Assembly: GCA_964640725.1 (NCBI GenBank)
Contig: CAZXIJ010000033.1
Location: 1 to 36,669 of the forward strand
DNA length: 36,669 nt
Reading direction: 5' to 3'
Source of the DNA: CALHVX01 sp964640725
GTDB taxonomy: Bacteria > Pseudomonadota > Gammaproteobacteria > Pseudomonadales > Azotimanducaceae
Part shown: positions 1 to 7,517 of the stretch, piece by piece
How the letters are laid out: the number at the start of each line of letters is the position of its first letter
Numbering within the stretch: the first letter of the stretch is position 1
Notes under the pieces: model-generated
The model's database searches: none
Told to the model about the DNA's origin: nothing
The model's input: only the letters and a program-made list of their open reading frames with translations
Position numbers and translations under genes: made by a program

Positions 1-956
1 GGATGCCCGACAAAGGCGTGAAAGCTGGATTGCAATCCGTGCAACACGCCGGTGGGCCGACCGGCGGCCTGGGGACGAATCTCCCGCCCTTCCTGCCGCG
101 CCTGCTCCGCGAGGTTGTACATCATGTTGTTTTCGTACGCGGGCGCCGTCGTCGCGATTAGAGTGACGGTCAGGCCCGTTTGCTTTTGAAACTCGGTGAC
201 CCAGGCCCACTCTTCTTCTTCGCCCAAATGATCTGACACCAGCTCGAAAACCGAGTTGTTGAGGTCCTTCATGCCGAGACCGAGCGCCAACATCTCTTCG
301 TTACCGGAAAAGGTGCCCGGCATGTACTCGCCCTTGATGTCCTTGTGCAGCAAAGTTTTGGAGCTGGAAAAACCGAGCGCGCCGGCTTCGACGCCTTCAC
401 GAACCAGAGCGGCCATGGCATCGACTTCCGGCTTGGTGGGCGCGTAGTCGGTGTTGCAGCGCTCCCCCATCACATAGGCACGCACGGCGCCATGAGGCAC
501 CTGCGTCGCCACATCAATGGCGCGCGGAAACTTCTCCAGCGCATCCAGGTACTCAGGGAAGCTCTCCCACTGCCAGTCGATGCCTTCGGACAGCGCAGCG
601 CCCGGGATGTCTTCCACGCCTTCCATCAGCTCAATCAGAAACTCGCGGTCCTGGGGCTTTACCGGTGCAAAGCCCACACCGCAGTTGCCCATCACGACCG
701 TCGTCACGCCGTGCCAGCTGGAGGGTGCAAGGATTGGGTCCCAGGTGGCCTGGCCATCGTAGTGGGTATGGATATCGACCCAACCCGGCGTCACCAGCTT
801 GCCCTGCGCATCGATGATCTGCTTCGCGTCGCCGTCCAGCTCGCCCGGCGCTGCGATCCGCGCCACCTTGCCATCGGCCACGGCCACATCTGCGGCAAAC
901 CGCCCTTCGCCAGAACCGTCGATGACCGTGCCGCCCCGGATGATCAAGTCGTACAT
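1..956 (-). CDS. N-acyl-D-amino-acid deacylase family amidohydrolase (3' part missing)
   Basis: The reading frame is open from an ATG at 956-954 to the window edge, so about 318 residues are seen and the C-terminus lies outside. The N-terminus reads MYDLIIRGGTVIDGSG, the usual start of cyclic amidohydrolases of the D-aminoacylase/dihydroorotase type. A metal-binding HTH motif follows at about residue 68 (WVDIHTHYDGQATWDP), then GNCGVGFAP, which is typical of the D-aminoacylase subgroup. Such enzymes are metal-dependent TIM-barrel hydrolases cleaving N-acyl-D-amino acids or related amides; the substrate cannot be told here. The start is supported by a GGAG about 10 bases upstream (GTGGAGATAGCGCAAATG). 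The gene diverges from the thiolase across 118 bases. No signal peptide is visible, so a cytoplasmic location is likely. Confidence 0.85.
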   Translation of the reverse strand, partial: MYDLIIRGGTVIDGSGEGRFAADVAVADGKVARIAAPGELDGDAKQIIDAQGKLVTPGWVDIHTHYDGQATWDPILAPSSWHGVTTVVMGNCGVGFAPVKPQDREFLIELMEGVEDIPGAALSEGIDWQWESFPEYLDALEKFPRAIDVATQVPHGAVRAYVMGERCNTDYAPTKPEVDAMAALVREGVEAGALGFSSSKTLLHKDIKGEYMPGTFSGNEEMLALGLGMKDLNNSVFELVSDHLGEEEEWAWVTEFQKQTGLTVTLIATTAPAYENNMMYNLAEQARQEGREIRPQAAGRPTGVLHGLQSSFHAFVGH

Positions 957-1074
957 TTGCGCTATCTCCACTGTTGCGTCTCAGACAGGCAAGATGACAA
1001 CCATCCTGCCTCTCTGGCGATTCAAGGTTATACTTCACAATCAGATTTCACACCAGAAAACCGGGAGATCCGCC
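957..1074. promoter_or_regulatory. Divergent intergenic region between amidohydrolase and thiolase
   Basis: This 118-base spacer must hold the 5' signals of both divergent genes. On the plus strand a TATACT at 1029-1034 would serve as a -10 box for the thiolase, about 40 bases before its start, but no good -35 is found at the right distance. GGGAG at 1062-1066 is the thiolase ribosome binding site. The promoter call is tentative. Confidence 0.35.
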
Positions 1075-2298
1075 ATGGGCGACGCACTGATCATCGACAC
1101 CTGCCGCACGCCACGAGGCATCGGCAAGGCGGGCAAAGGCGCCCTGTCTCACCTGCACCCCCAGCATCTGGGCGCCACCGTGCTGCGTGCCCTGGCCGAC
1201 CGCACCGGCATCGACACGGCCGAAGTCGATGACGTGGTCTGGGGCACCAGCTCGCAGGTTTGCGAGCAGGGCGGCGATCTGGGACGCATGTCGGCACTCG
1301 ACGCCGGCTACGACATCCGCGCCAGCGGCGTTACCCTCGATCGTTTCTGCGGGTCCGGCATTACCAGCGCCAACATCGCCGCCTCTGCCGTCATGTCCGG
1401 CATGGAAGACCTGGTGGTTTCCGGCGGTACCGAGATGATGTCGCTGCCCAAGAAGGGCGTACTGCCCATGGGCGCCAACAATCCCCATCTGCAGGACCTC
1501 CATCCGCAGTCGCACCAGGGCGTGTGCGCCGACGCCATTGCCACCCTGGAAGGCATCTCCCGCGAAACCCTGGACGAGCTGGCCGCCCTGTCGCAAAGCC
1601 GCGCGCACCGGGCGATGGAAGAGGGTCGCTTTGACCGCAGCCTGGTCCCCGTGCACAACCTCGACGGCACCATCGCGTTGGACCGGGAAGAGTTCCCGCG
1701 CCCGGGCACTACGGTTGAATCCCTGGCAGGCCTGTCGCCCAGCTTCCCGAAGATCGCCGACTACCGGCACACCGAAGACTCAAAGACCTTTCGCGAGCTG
1801 ATCAACCAGAAGTACACGGACCTCAACATCGAGCACGTTCACCACGCCGGCAACTCTTCGGGCGTTGTGGATGGGTCTGCTGCCATCCTTTGGGCTAACC
1901 CGGACTATGCCAAGTCACACGGCCTCAAAGCACGGGCGCGCGTGGTCGCGACCGCGAACATGGGTGACTGCCCTACCCTCATGCTCAATGCTCCGGTGCC
2001 CGCTGCACACAAGGTGCTGCAAAAAGCCGGCCTCACAATCAACGACATTGATGTCTGGGAGATCAACGAAGCATTCGCTGTTGTCTCTGAGAAGTTTCAG
2101 CGCGACCTGGATCTTGACCGCGAGAAGGTGAACATCAATGGGGCGGCCATGGCCCTGGGCCACCCCATTGGCGCAACGGGCGCCATGCTCATCGGAACCG
2201 CTCTTGACGAGCTGGAGCGCAGCGACGGCCAGTTCGCGCTGATCACCATGTGCGCTGGCGGCGGCATGGCGCCGGCCATGATCATTGAGCGGGTCTAA
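1075..2298 (+). CDS. Acetyl-CoA acetyltransferase / 3-ketoacyl-CoA thiolase family protein
   Basis: This 407-residue protein is a full-length thiolase. It carries the nucleophilic cysteine in RFCGSG (Cys92), the NEAFA motif, NINGAAMALGHPIGATGA with the catalytic histidine, and the C-terminal CAGGGMAPA with the second cysteine. Thiolases condense two acyl-CoAs or cleave 3-ketoacyl-CoA. Members with this length and end usually act in beta-oxidation or acetoacetyl-CoA metabolism. Although the frame is open further upstream, the start at 1075 is chosen because GGGAG sits 8 bases before it and the N-terminus MGDALIIDTCRTPRG fits the family. No FadB-like partner is seen, so it may act with an unlinked hydratase/dehydrogenase. 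It stands alone, divergent from the amidohydrolase, and is followed by a hairpin. Confidence 0.93.
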   Translation: MGDALIIDTCRTPRGIGKAGKGALSHLHPQHLGATVLRALADRTGIDTAEVDDVVWGTSSQVCEQGGDLGRMSALDAGYDIRASGVTLDRFCGSGITSANIAASAVMSGMEDLVVSGGTEMMSLPKKGVLPMGANNPHLQDLHPQSHQGVCADAIATLEGISRETLDELAALSQSRAHRAMEEGRFDRSLVPVHNLDGTIALDREEFPRPGTTVESLAGLSPSFPKIADYRHTEDSKTFRELINQKYTDLNIEHVHHAGNSSGVVDGSAAILWANPDYAKSHGLKARARVVATANMGDCPTLMLNAPVPAAHKVLQKAGLTINDIDVWEINEAFAVVSEKFQRDLDLDREKVNINGAAMALGHPIGATGAMLIGTALDELERSDGQFALITMCAGGGMAPAMIIERV

Positions 2299-2328
2299 CC
2301 TTTCGCTTAAAGAAAGCTGAGCAAACCC

Positions 2329-2364
2329 TGCGGTTGCGCTGGCATCAACGCCGGTGCAATCGCA
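2329..2364 (+). terminator. Strong 15-bp hairpin downstream of the thiolase
   Basis: Positions 2329-2343 pair with 2350-2364 over 15 base pairs, with a 6-base loop ATCAAC and three G-T wobbles. It begins 30 bases after the thiolase stop codon, as a transcription terminator would. However, the bases after the stem are GC-rich without a T tract before the assembly gap begins. It may be a terminator stem whose tail is atypical, or a mobile palindromic repeat. Confidence 0.45.
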
Positions 2365-2375
2365 GCGGGCGCACT

Positions 2376-2475
2376 NNNNNNNNNNNNNNNNNNNNNNNNN
2401 NNNNNNNNNNNNNNNNNNNNNNNNNNNNNNNNNNNNNNNNNNNNNNNNNNNNNNNNNNNNNNNNNNNNNNNNNNN
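2376..2475. other. Assembly gap (100 N)
   Basis: Exactly 100 unresolved bases, the customary placeholder for a scaffold gap of unknown length. Genes on its two sides (thiolase to the left, SnoaL-like to the right) may be separated by unsequenced DNA. Confidence 0.99.
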
Positions 2476-2479
2476 GCAC

Positions 2480-2959
2480 TCAACCCTGCATATGCCGGCT
2501 CATATCGCCCGTCAGGTCGATGTGGATGCGCCGCGTCACCAGATGCCAGCCTGCCAGATCCCGTGCGAACCGGTCTTCGTAACGCCCAAGGGCGATTTCT
2601 ACCAGCTGTCCTTCAATCAGCTGCGACGTGGCGAAGGTGCTTTCTACGTCCGCCACACTGACCGCGTTGTCAAACTGGTAGCGGCGATTGAATACCCGGT
2701 GCTGCGTCAGCGGCGTGGTTTCCAGAGGCCGGTATTCGACCGGCTCGCCGTCGGTATCGTAAAACTGCACCAGCGTGCGGTAAAACTCTGAGACTTCGCC
2801 TGCGCCGCTGAACTCGCGGCCCTCCGTCAACAGCAGCTTGCCCTTGGCAAACAGCGCACCGAGCGCAGCCAGGTCGCCGCTGTCGATCGCCCGCCCGTAG
2901 GCGAACATGATGTCTTCGATCGCGTAACGGGCCTGGGTCTGTTTGGTGACACGATCCAA
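2480..2959 (-). CDS. SnoaL/NTF2-like domain protein, last gene of the nqr operon
   Basis: The 159-residue protein has the pattern of the SnoaL-like branch of the NTF2 fold: an N-terminal helical stretch (YAIEDIMFAYGRAIDSGDLAA, ALFAKGKL) followed by alternating strands ending in GWHLVTRRIHIDLTGDMSRHM. Related proteins are small cupped alpha+beta domains used as dehydratases, isomerases or ligand-binding modules; the substrate is unknown. The start is a TTG at 2959-2957, supported by GGGAG 7 bases upstream. It begins 12 bases after the nqrF stop on the same strand, so it is probably co-transcribed with the Nqr genes. A functional link is not established. Its stop codon lies only 4 bases from the assembly gap, but the protein looks complete. 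Confidence 0.8.
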   Translation of the reverse strand: MDRVTKQTQARYAIEDIMFAYGRAIDSGDLAALGALFAKGKLLLTEGREFSGAGEVSEFYRTLVQFYDTDGEPVEYRPLETTPLTQHRVFNRRYQFDNAVSVADVESTFATSQLIEGQLVEIALGRYEDRFARDLAGWHLVTRRIHIDLTGDMSRHMQG

Positions 2960-2971
2960 GGCCCGCTCCCG

Positions 2972-4198
2972 CTAGCCGCCAAAGTCATCCAGCAGGATGT
3001 TCTCAGGCTCGACGCCCAGGTCTTCGAGCATCTTCAGCACAGCGGCCACCATGGGCGGCGGCCCGCACAGGTAGTACTCGCAGTCTTCCGGCGCCGGGTG
3101 ATCCTTGAGGTACTCGTCAAACACCACGTTGTGGATGAAGCCCGTGTGGCCTTCCCAGTTGTCTTCCGGCAGCGGGTCGCTGAGCGCCACGTGCCAGTCA
3201 AAGTTGTCGTGCTTGGCAGCGAGCTCGTCGAACTCTTCCGTGTAGAACATCTCGCGCAGCGAGCGGGCACCATACCAGTAGCTCATTTTGTAGCTCTGGC
3301 CCTTGGCCTTGAGCTCGTCAAAGATTTGCGAGCGCAGCGGTGCCATGCCGGCGCCGCCACCGATCCAGATCTTCTCGGCCGGCGTGTCCTTCACGAAGAA
3401 GTCGCCGTAGGGGCCGAACACCGTGAGCTTGTCGCCCGGCTTCAGGTTAAACACATAGCTCGACATCTTGCCGGCCGGGAAGTCCGTGCCCGGAGGCGGT
3501 GACGCCACCCGGATGTTGAACTTGAGGATGCCCTTCTCGGCCGGATAGTTCGCCATGGAGTAGGCGCGAATCGTGGTCTCGTCGACCTTGCTGAAGTTGT
3601 CCCACACCTTGAAGCGGTCCCAGTCGCCGTGGTACTCGTCTTCGATGTCCATTTCCTTGTACTGCATGTCGTACGCAGGAATCTCGAGCTGCACGTAGCC
3701 GCCCGCGCGGAAGTCGACGTCTTCGCCTTCCGGCAGCTTCAGGTTCAGCTCCTTGATGAAGGTCGCAACGTTCGGGTTGCTGCTGACCTCGCACTCCCAG
3801 CGCTTGACGCCAATGGCGTCTTCCGGGATCTGGATCTGCATGTCTTGCTTCACGGCCACCTGGCAGGACAGACGCCAGTCCTCTTTGATCTCGCCGCGGG
3901 TGAAGTGGCCTTCCTCCGTCGACAGAATCGAGCCGCCGCCTTCGGTGACCCGGCACCGGCACTGCGCGCAGGTGCCGCCACCGCCACAGGCGCTGGCCAG
4001 AAAGATTCCTTTAGAGGCCAGGGTTTGCAGGAGCTTGCCGCCCGCCTCGACTTCGACCGCCTTGCTGGGATCGCCGTTGATGCCGATGGTGACCGAGCCG
4101 CTGCTGACCAGGTATTGCCGCGCCACCAGAATCACGGCCACCAGAAACAGGACCGTAACGGTGAACATAACGACGCCAAGCAGAATGGTGCTATCCAC
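2972..4198 (-). CDS. nqrF: Na+-translocating NADH:quinone reductase subunit F
   Basis: NqrF is the NADH-oxidising entry subunit of the sodium pump. The 408-residue protein has an N-terminal membrane helix (about residues 5-26), a [2Fe-2S] domain with Cys71, Cys77, Cys80 and Cys112, the FAD-binding motif RAYSMANYP at 211-219, an NADH site GGGAGMAPLRSQ, and the terminal LLDDFGG. Length and domain order match the family. It takes hydride from NADH onto FAD and passes electrons singly through the Fe-S centre toward NqrC and NqrB. It is the sixth gene of the operon, 12 bases after nqrE. Confidence 0.98.
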   Translation of the reverse strand: MDSTILLGVVMFTVTVLFLVAVILVARQYLVSSGSVTIGINGDPSKAVEVEAGGKLLQTLASKGIFLASACGGGGTCAQCRCRVTEGGGSILSTEEGHFTRGEIKEDWRLSCQVAVKQDMQIQIPEDAIGVKRWECEVSSNPNVATFIKELNLKLPEGEDVDFRAGGYVQLEIPAYDMQYKEMDIEDEYHGDWDRFKVWDNFSKVDETTIRAYSMANYPAEKGILKFNIRVASPPPGTDFPAGKMSSYVFNLKPGDKLTVFGPYGDFFVKDTPAEKIWIGGGAGMAPLRSQIFDELKAKGQSYKMSYWYGARSLREMFYTEEFDELAAKHDNFDWHVALSDPLPEDNWEGHTGFIHNVVFDEYLKDHPAPEDCEYYLCGPPPMVAAVLKMLEDLGVEPENILLDDFGG

Positions 4199-4210
4199 GA
4201 AAGTGACCTC

Positions 4211-4819
4211 TTAGATGTCGATACCGCCAAAGGACATAAAACACAGACTGAGCAAACCCACCGTGATGAAGGTGATGCCGAGCCCGCGCAGCCCTTCGGG
4301 TACGTCAGAATATTTGAGCTTCTCGCGCACGCCGGCAAGCGCGGTGATGGCCAGCATCCAACCGACCCCGCTGCCGAGCCCGAACACAACGCTCTCTGTA
4401 AAGTTGTAGTCCCGCTCCATCATGAACAGCGAACCGCCCATGATCGCGCAGTTCACGGTAATGAGCGGCAGGAACACGCCGAGCGCGTTGTAGAGCAGCG
4501 GCACGAACCGATCCAGGAACATCTCCAGAATCTGCACCATGGCGGCAATCACGCCGATGTAGCTCAGCAGGCTCAGGAAGCTCAGGTCGACGTCCGGGAA
4601 GCCGGCCCAGGCCAGCGCGCCGTCCTTCAGCAGGTAGGTCAGGATCAGATTATTGACCGGCACCGTGATGCCAATGACCACGATCACTGCAACGCCAAGG
4701 CCGATGGCCGTCGAGATTTTCTTGGAGATGGCAATGAACGTGCACATGCCCAGAAAGAAGGTCAGCGCCAGGTTCTCAACGAAGATTGCCCGCACGAACA
4801 GGCCAAGGTAATACTCCAT
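4211..4819 (-). CDS. nqrE: Na+-translocating NADH:quinone reductase subunit E
   Basis: A 202-residue polytopic membrane protein with about six helices, starting MEYYLGLFVRAIFVENLAL and containing the FLGMCTF and NCAIMGGSLFM segments. These carry the conserved cysteines that, with those of NqrD, hold the intramembrane iron site in structurally characterised Nqr. It is homologous to NqrD and RnfA/RnfE. It abuts nqrD with no spacer and precedes nqrF by 12 bases. Confidence 0.97.
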   Translation of the reverse strand: MEYYLGLFVRAIFVENLALTFFLGMCTFIAISKKISTAIGLGVAVIVVIGITVPVNNLILTYLLKDGALAWAGFPDVDLSFLSLLSYIGVIAAMVQILEMFLDRFVPLLYNALGVFLPLITVNCAIMGGSLFMMERDYNFTESVVFGLGSGVGWMLAITALAGVREKLKYSDVPEGLRGLGITFITVGLLSLCFMSFGGIDI

Positions 4820-5482
4820 CTAGAGCGCCTCCTTGTACTGCACGTTGTCGGCAATCTGATACTCCGGGGCCTCTACCTGCTCGGTCTTCCAGGCGCGAAT
4901 CGCCCAGATGAACAGGCCGATGATGAAGAAGGCGCTCGGCGACAGCAGCATCAGGCCGTTGGCGTAGTACCAGCCGCCGTCGGCCACCCGTGGCAGGATC
5001 TCGAAGCCCATGAGGGTGCCGGAGCCCAGGGGCTCGCGAATGAGCGCGACACCCACCAGGATCAGGGAGTAGCCCAGGGCGTTACCCAGGCCGTCCAGCG
5101 CGCTCAGCCAGGGACCGTTCTGCATGGCGAAGGCTTCTGCCCGGCCCATGACGATGCAGTTGGTAATAATCAGCCCCACAAAGACCGACAGGCTCTTGGA
5201 GACGTCGTAGGCGACCGCCTGCAGCACCTGGTCCACCACGATCACAAGGGACGCGATGATGGTCATCTGCACGATGATGCGAATGTTCGTCGGGATCTGG
5301 TTGCGCACGAGCGATACGGCCAGGTTCGACATGGTGGTCACGAAGATCACCGCGGCGCACATCACCAGGGTGGTCGACATGTTGATGGTGACCGCCAGGG
5401 CGCTGCAGATACCGAGCACCTGCAACGCGATGGGGTTGTTGTTAAAGAGCGGGTCCGTTAAGACCTCTTTCGCCGTGGACAT
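4820..5482 (-). CDS. nqrD: Na+-translocating NADH:quinone reductase subunit D
   Basis: A 220-residue integral membrane protein with about six helices. It includes LGICSALAVTINMST and IITNCIVMGRAEAFAM, the cysteine-bearing half-helices shared with NqrE and Rnf proteins. NqrD pairs with NqrE in the membrane core of the pump. It starts with ATG 5 bases after the nqrC stop and runs directly into nqrE, so translation is probably coupled. Confidence 0.97.
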   Translation of the reverse strand: MSTAKEVLTDPLFNNNPIALQVLGICSALAVTINMSTTLVMCAAVIFVTTMSNLAVSLVRNQIPTNIRIIVQMTIIASLVIVVDQVLQAVAYDVSKSLSVFVGLIITNCIVMGRAEAFAMQNGPWLSALDGLGNALGYSLILVGVALIREPLGSGTLMGFEILPRVADGGWYYANGLMLLSPSAFFIIGLFIWAIRAWKTEQVEAPEYQIADNVQYKEAL

Positions 5483-5487
5483 GTTGG

Positions 5488-6336
5488 TTATCCCTGGTTT
5501 TCTGCAGCGATGTATTTCAGGTACGGACCAAAGGCGAGATCGCCGGTCCAGAAGTTCACGAGATTCTGCACGCCGCGGCTGGTGAGCGTTGCGCCAGACA
5601 GCGCATCAACTTCATAGCTGGCGGCGGCGCTGCCCTTCGCTGAGCGGGTCTTGACCAGCGAGACCGACGGCATACCTTCACTGTCGTACACCTCGACGCC
5701 CGACCAGGTGGCCTTCCAGGCGCTGTTGTCGACTTCGCCGCCCAGCCCGGGCGTTTCCTTGTGCGAATAGAAGCCCAGGCCCGCAACGTTCTGCGCGCTG
5801 CCGTCGAGCGCAAGGTAACCGAACAGCGTGCCCCAGAGCCCGTAGCCGCGGACCGGAATCACGATCTTGTCGAGGCTGCCGCTGGCATCGTCCAGCAGGT
5901 AAGCCAAAGACACGTTCTCGCGCCGGCCGATCGTGGCCATGTCCTGCTCGATGCTCAGGTCTTTGGAGGCCGATGGGTCCTTCGCTGCCTTGATGGGGTC
6001 GTACCCGTCAATACTGAAATCGTCGACCGGCCGGCCAGATTCGAGGTCCACGGCCACAATCCGGAACGCCTGAAACAGCTCGTCGACGGATTTGCCGTCT
6101 GGCGAAACGTTGCTGTCAGCCGGCAGCAGCCCGGCAGCCCGCAGGATGTTCTGCTTCTGATCGAGCGCCTTGTTCGCCTGCTGCTGAGGCTTCAGCGCAA
6201 CGGCGGCGGCCGAAACGATGATGCTGCACACCAGGCAGAGCGCTACGGAGACGATCAGGATCTGGCCAAGGCCATCCTTGTTGCGGCCCTTGTCTTTCGC
6301 CGCCGCGTCGATCGGGGTCTTGTCGTCGTCAGGCAC
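5488..6336 (-). CDS. nqrC: Na+-translocating NADH:quinone reductase subunit C
   Basis: NqrC is a membrane-anchored periplasmic flavoprotein. The 282-residue product has a hydrophilic N-terminal stretch rich in Asp and Lys (about 22 residues), one membrane helix (about 24-47), and an FMN-binding domain. The flavinylation motif SGAT lies at 247-250; Thr250 is the expected site of phosphoester-linked FMN added by ApbE. It is somewhat longer than the roughly 255-residue norm, mainly at the cytoplasmic N-terminus. The start is GTG and overlaps the nqrB stop by 8 bases. Confidence 0.97.
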   Translation of the reverse strand: MPDDDKTPIDAAAKDKGRNKDGLGQILIVSVALCLVCSIIVSAAAVALKPQQQANKALDQKQNILRAAGLLPADSNVSPDGKSVDELFQAFRIVAVDLESGRPVDDFSIDGYDPIKAAKDPSASKDLSIEQDMATIGRRENVSLAYLLDDASGSLDKIVIPVRGYGLWGTLFGYLALDGSAQNVAGLGFYSHKETPGLGGEVDNSAWKATWSGVEVYDSEGMPSVSLVKTRSAKGSAAASYEVDALSGATLTSRGVQNLVNFWTGDLAFGPYLKYIAAENQG

Positions 6337-7513
6337 GGGCCATCCTCCGCTTGATGTTGCCCTGAACCACAGCGTAGTCCATGAGGGGCGCGAACAGGTT
6401 GCCGAACAGAATCGCGAGCATCATGCCCTCGGGAAAGGCCGGGTTCACGACGCGGATGAGCACACACATAAAGCCGATGAGCATGCCGTAGTAGAGGCGT
6501 CCGGTGTTGGTCATCGCTGCCGAGACCGGATCCGTTGCCATGAACACCATGCCAAAGGCGAAGCCGCCCAGCACCAGGTGCCACAGCGGCGTCATGGTGA
6601 ACATCGGGTTGGTGGAATCGATGACGTTGAAGAGCTGCGCGGTCACAACCATGCCGATCAATACGCCCAGCATCACCCGCCAGGACGCAATTCGAGTGAC
6701 GAGCAGCAGGACCGCGGCCAGCGCAATCGCCAGCGTCGAGGTCTCGCCGAAGGAGCCCGGCATCATGCCGATGAAGGCCTGCGACCATTCCACCCCGTAG
6801 TCAGCGCCAATCGCCGCGTTGCCCAGGGGCGTTGCCTGCGTGTAGCCATCTACAGCCACCCAGACCGAGTCGCCGGACATTTGCGCTGGATAGGCAAAGT
6901 ATAGAAAAGCGCGGCCGGTCAGTGCCGGATTCAGGAAGTTCTTGCCCGTGCCGCCAAACACCTCCTTGCCGATCACGACGCCGAAGATGATGCCCACGGC
7001 CGCCATCCACAGGGGCGTGGTCGCGGGCAGCGTCAGCGTGAACAGGATGCTGGTGACGAAGTAGCCCTCGTTCACCTCGTGACCGCGTTTGGACGCAAAC
7101 CAGATCTCGAAAATGATGCCGGCGATGAACACCGTGATGTACAGCGGCAGAAAGTACGCGAGGCCGTGCACCAGGTTGTCCCAGAGGCTGGCGGGGTCGT
7201 AGCCGATCAGGCCATTCAGAAACCAGCCGCGCAGCCCGTCCATGCTGGTCATGCCCAGCTCGGCCATAGCGGCGTTGGCGTTGTGACCGTGCACCCAGGA
7301 TCCCACCAAAGCGGGAATCCAGGCCGCAAACCACACTGTCATCATGATGCGCTTCAGGTCGAGCCCGTCGCGAACGTGAGACGCGCCGCCGGTGGTGCGT
7401 CCCGGTGTGTAGAGCGCGGTATCGATGGCCTCAAAGGCCGGATACAGCGCGGCCAGCTTGCCGCCTTTCTCAAAGTGCGGTTCGATCTGGTCCAGAAACG
7501 ATCGCAAACCCAT
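6329..7513 (-). CDS. nqrB: Na+-translocating NADH:quinone reductase subunit B
   Basis: NqrB is the large membrane subunit carrying covalent FMN and riboflavin and probably the sodium channel. The 394-residue protein shows about ten helices, the family start MGLRSFLDQIEPHF, GKEVFGGTGKNFLNPAL, and a C-terminal NPAFPEGMMLAILFGN. At the position where Vibrio NqrB has DGYSGAT the sequence reads DGYTQAT (Thr228), so the acceptor threonine is kept but the glycine is replaced by glutamine. It lies 4 bases after nqrA and overlaps nqrC. Confidence 0.97.
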   Translation of the reverse strand: MGLRSFLDQIEPHFEKGGKLAALYPAFEAIDTALYTPGRTTGGASHVRDGLDLKRIMMTVWFAAWIPALVGSWVHGHNANAAMAELGMTSMDGLRGWFLNGLIGYDPASLWDNLVHGLAYFLPLYITVFIAGIIFEIWFASKRGHEVNEGYFVTSILFTLTLPATTPLWMAAVGIIFGVVIGKEVFGGTGKNFLNPALTGRAFLYFAYPAQMSGDSVWVAVDGYTQATPLGNAAIGADYGVEWSQAFIGMMPGSFGETSTLAIALAAVLLLVTRIASWRVMLGVLIGMVVTAQLFNVIDSTNPMFTMTPLWHLVLGGFAFGMVFMATDPVSAAMTNTGRLYYGMLIGFMCVLIRVVNPAFPEGMMLAILFGNLFAPLMDYAVVQGNIKRRMARA

Positions 7514-7517
7514 AGCT

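Noticed and set aside
2371..2480. GCACT on both sides of the N run
   Set aside because: A 5-base match is expected by chance and is too short to show a repeat or overlap.
3629..5461. A 610-codon open frame antisense to nqrF-nqrE-nqrD
   Set aside because: Its composition is very rich in His, Gln, Asp and Arg with no motif. It is a shadow of three well-supported genes.
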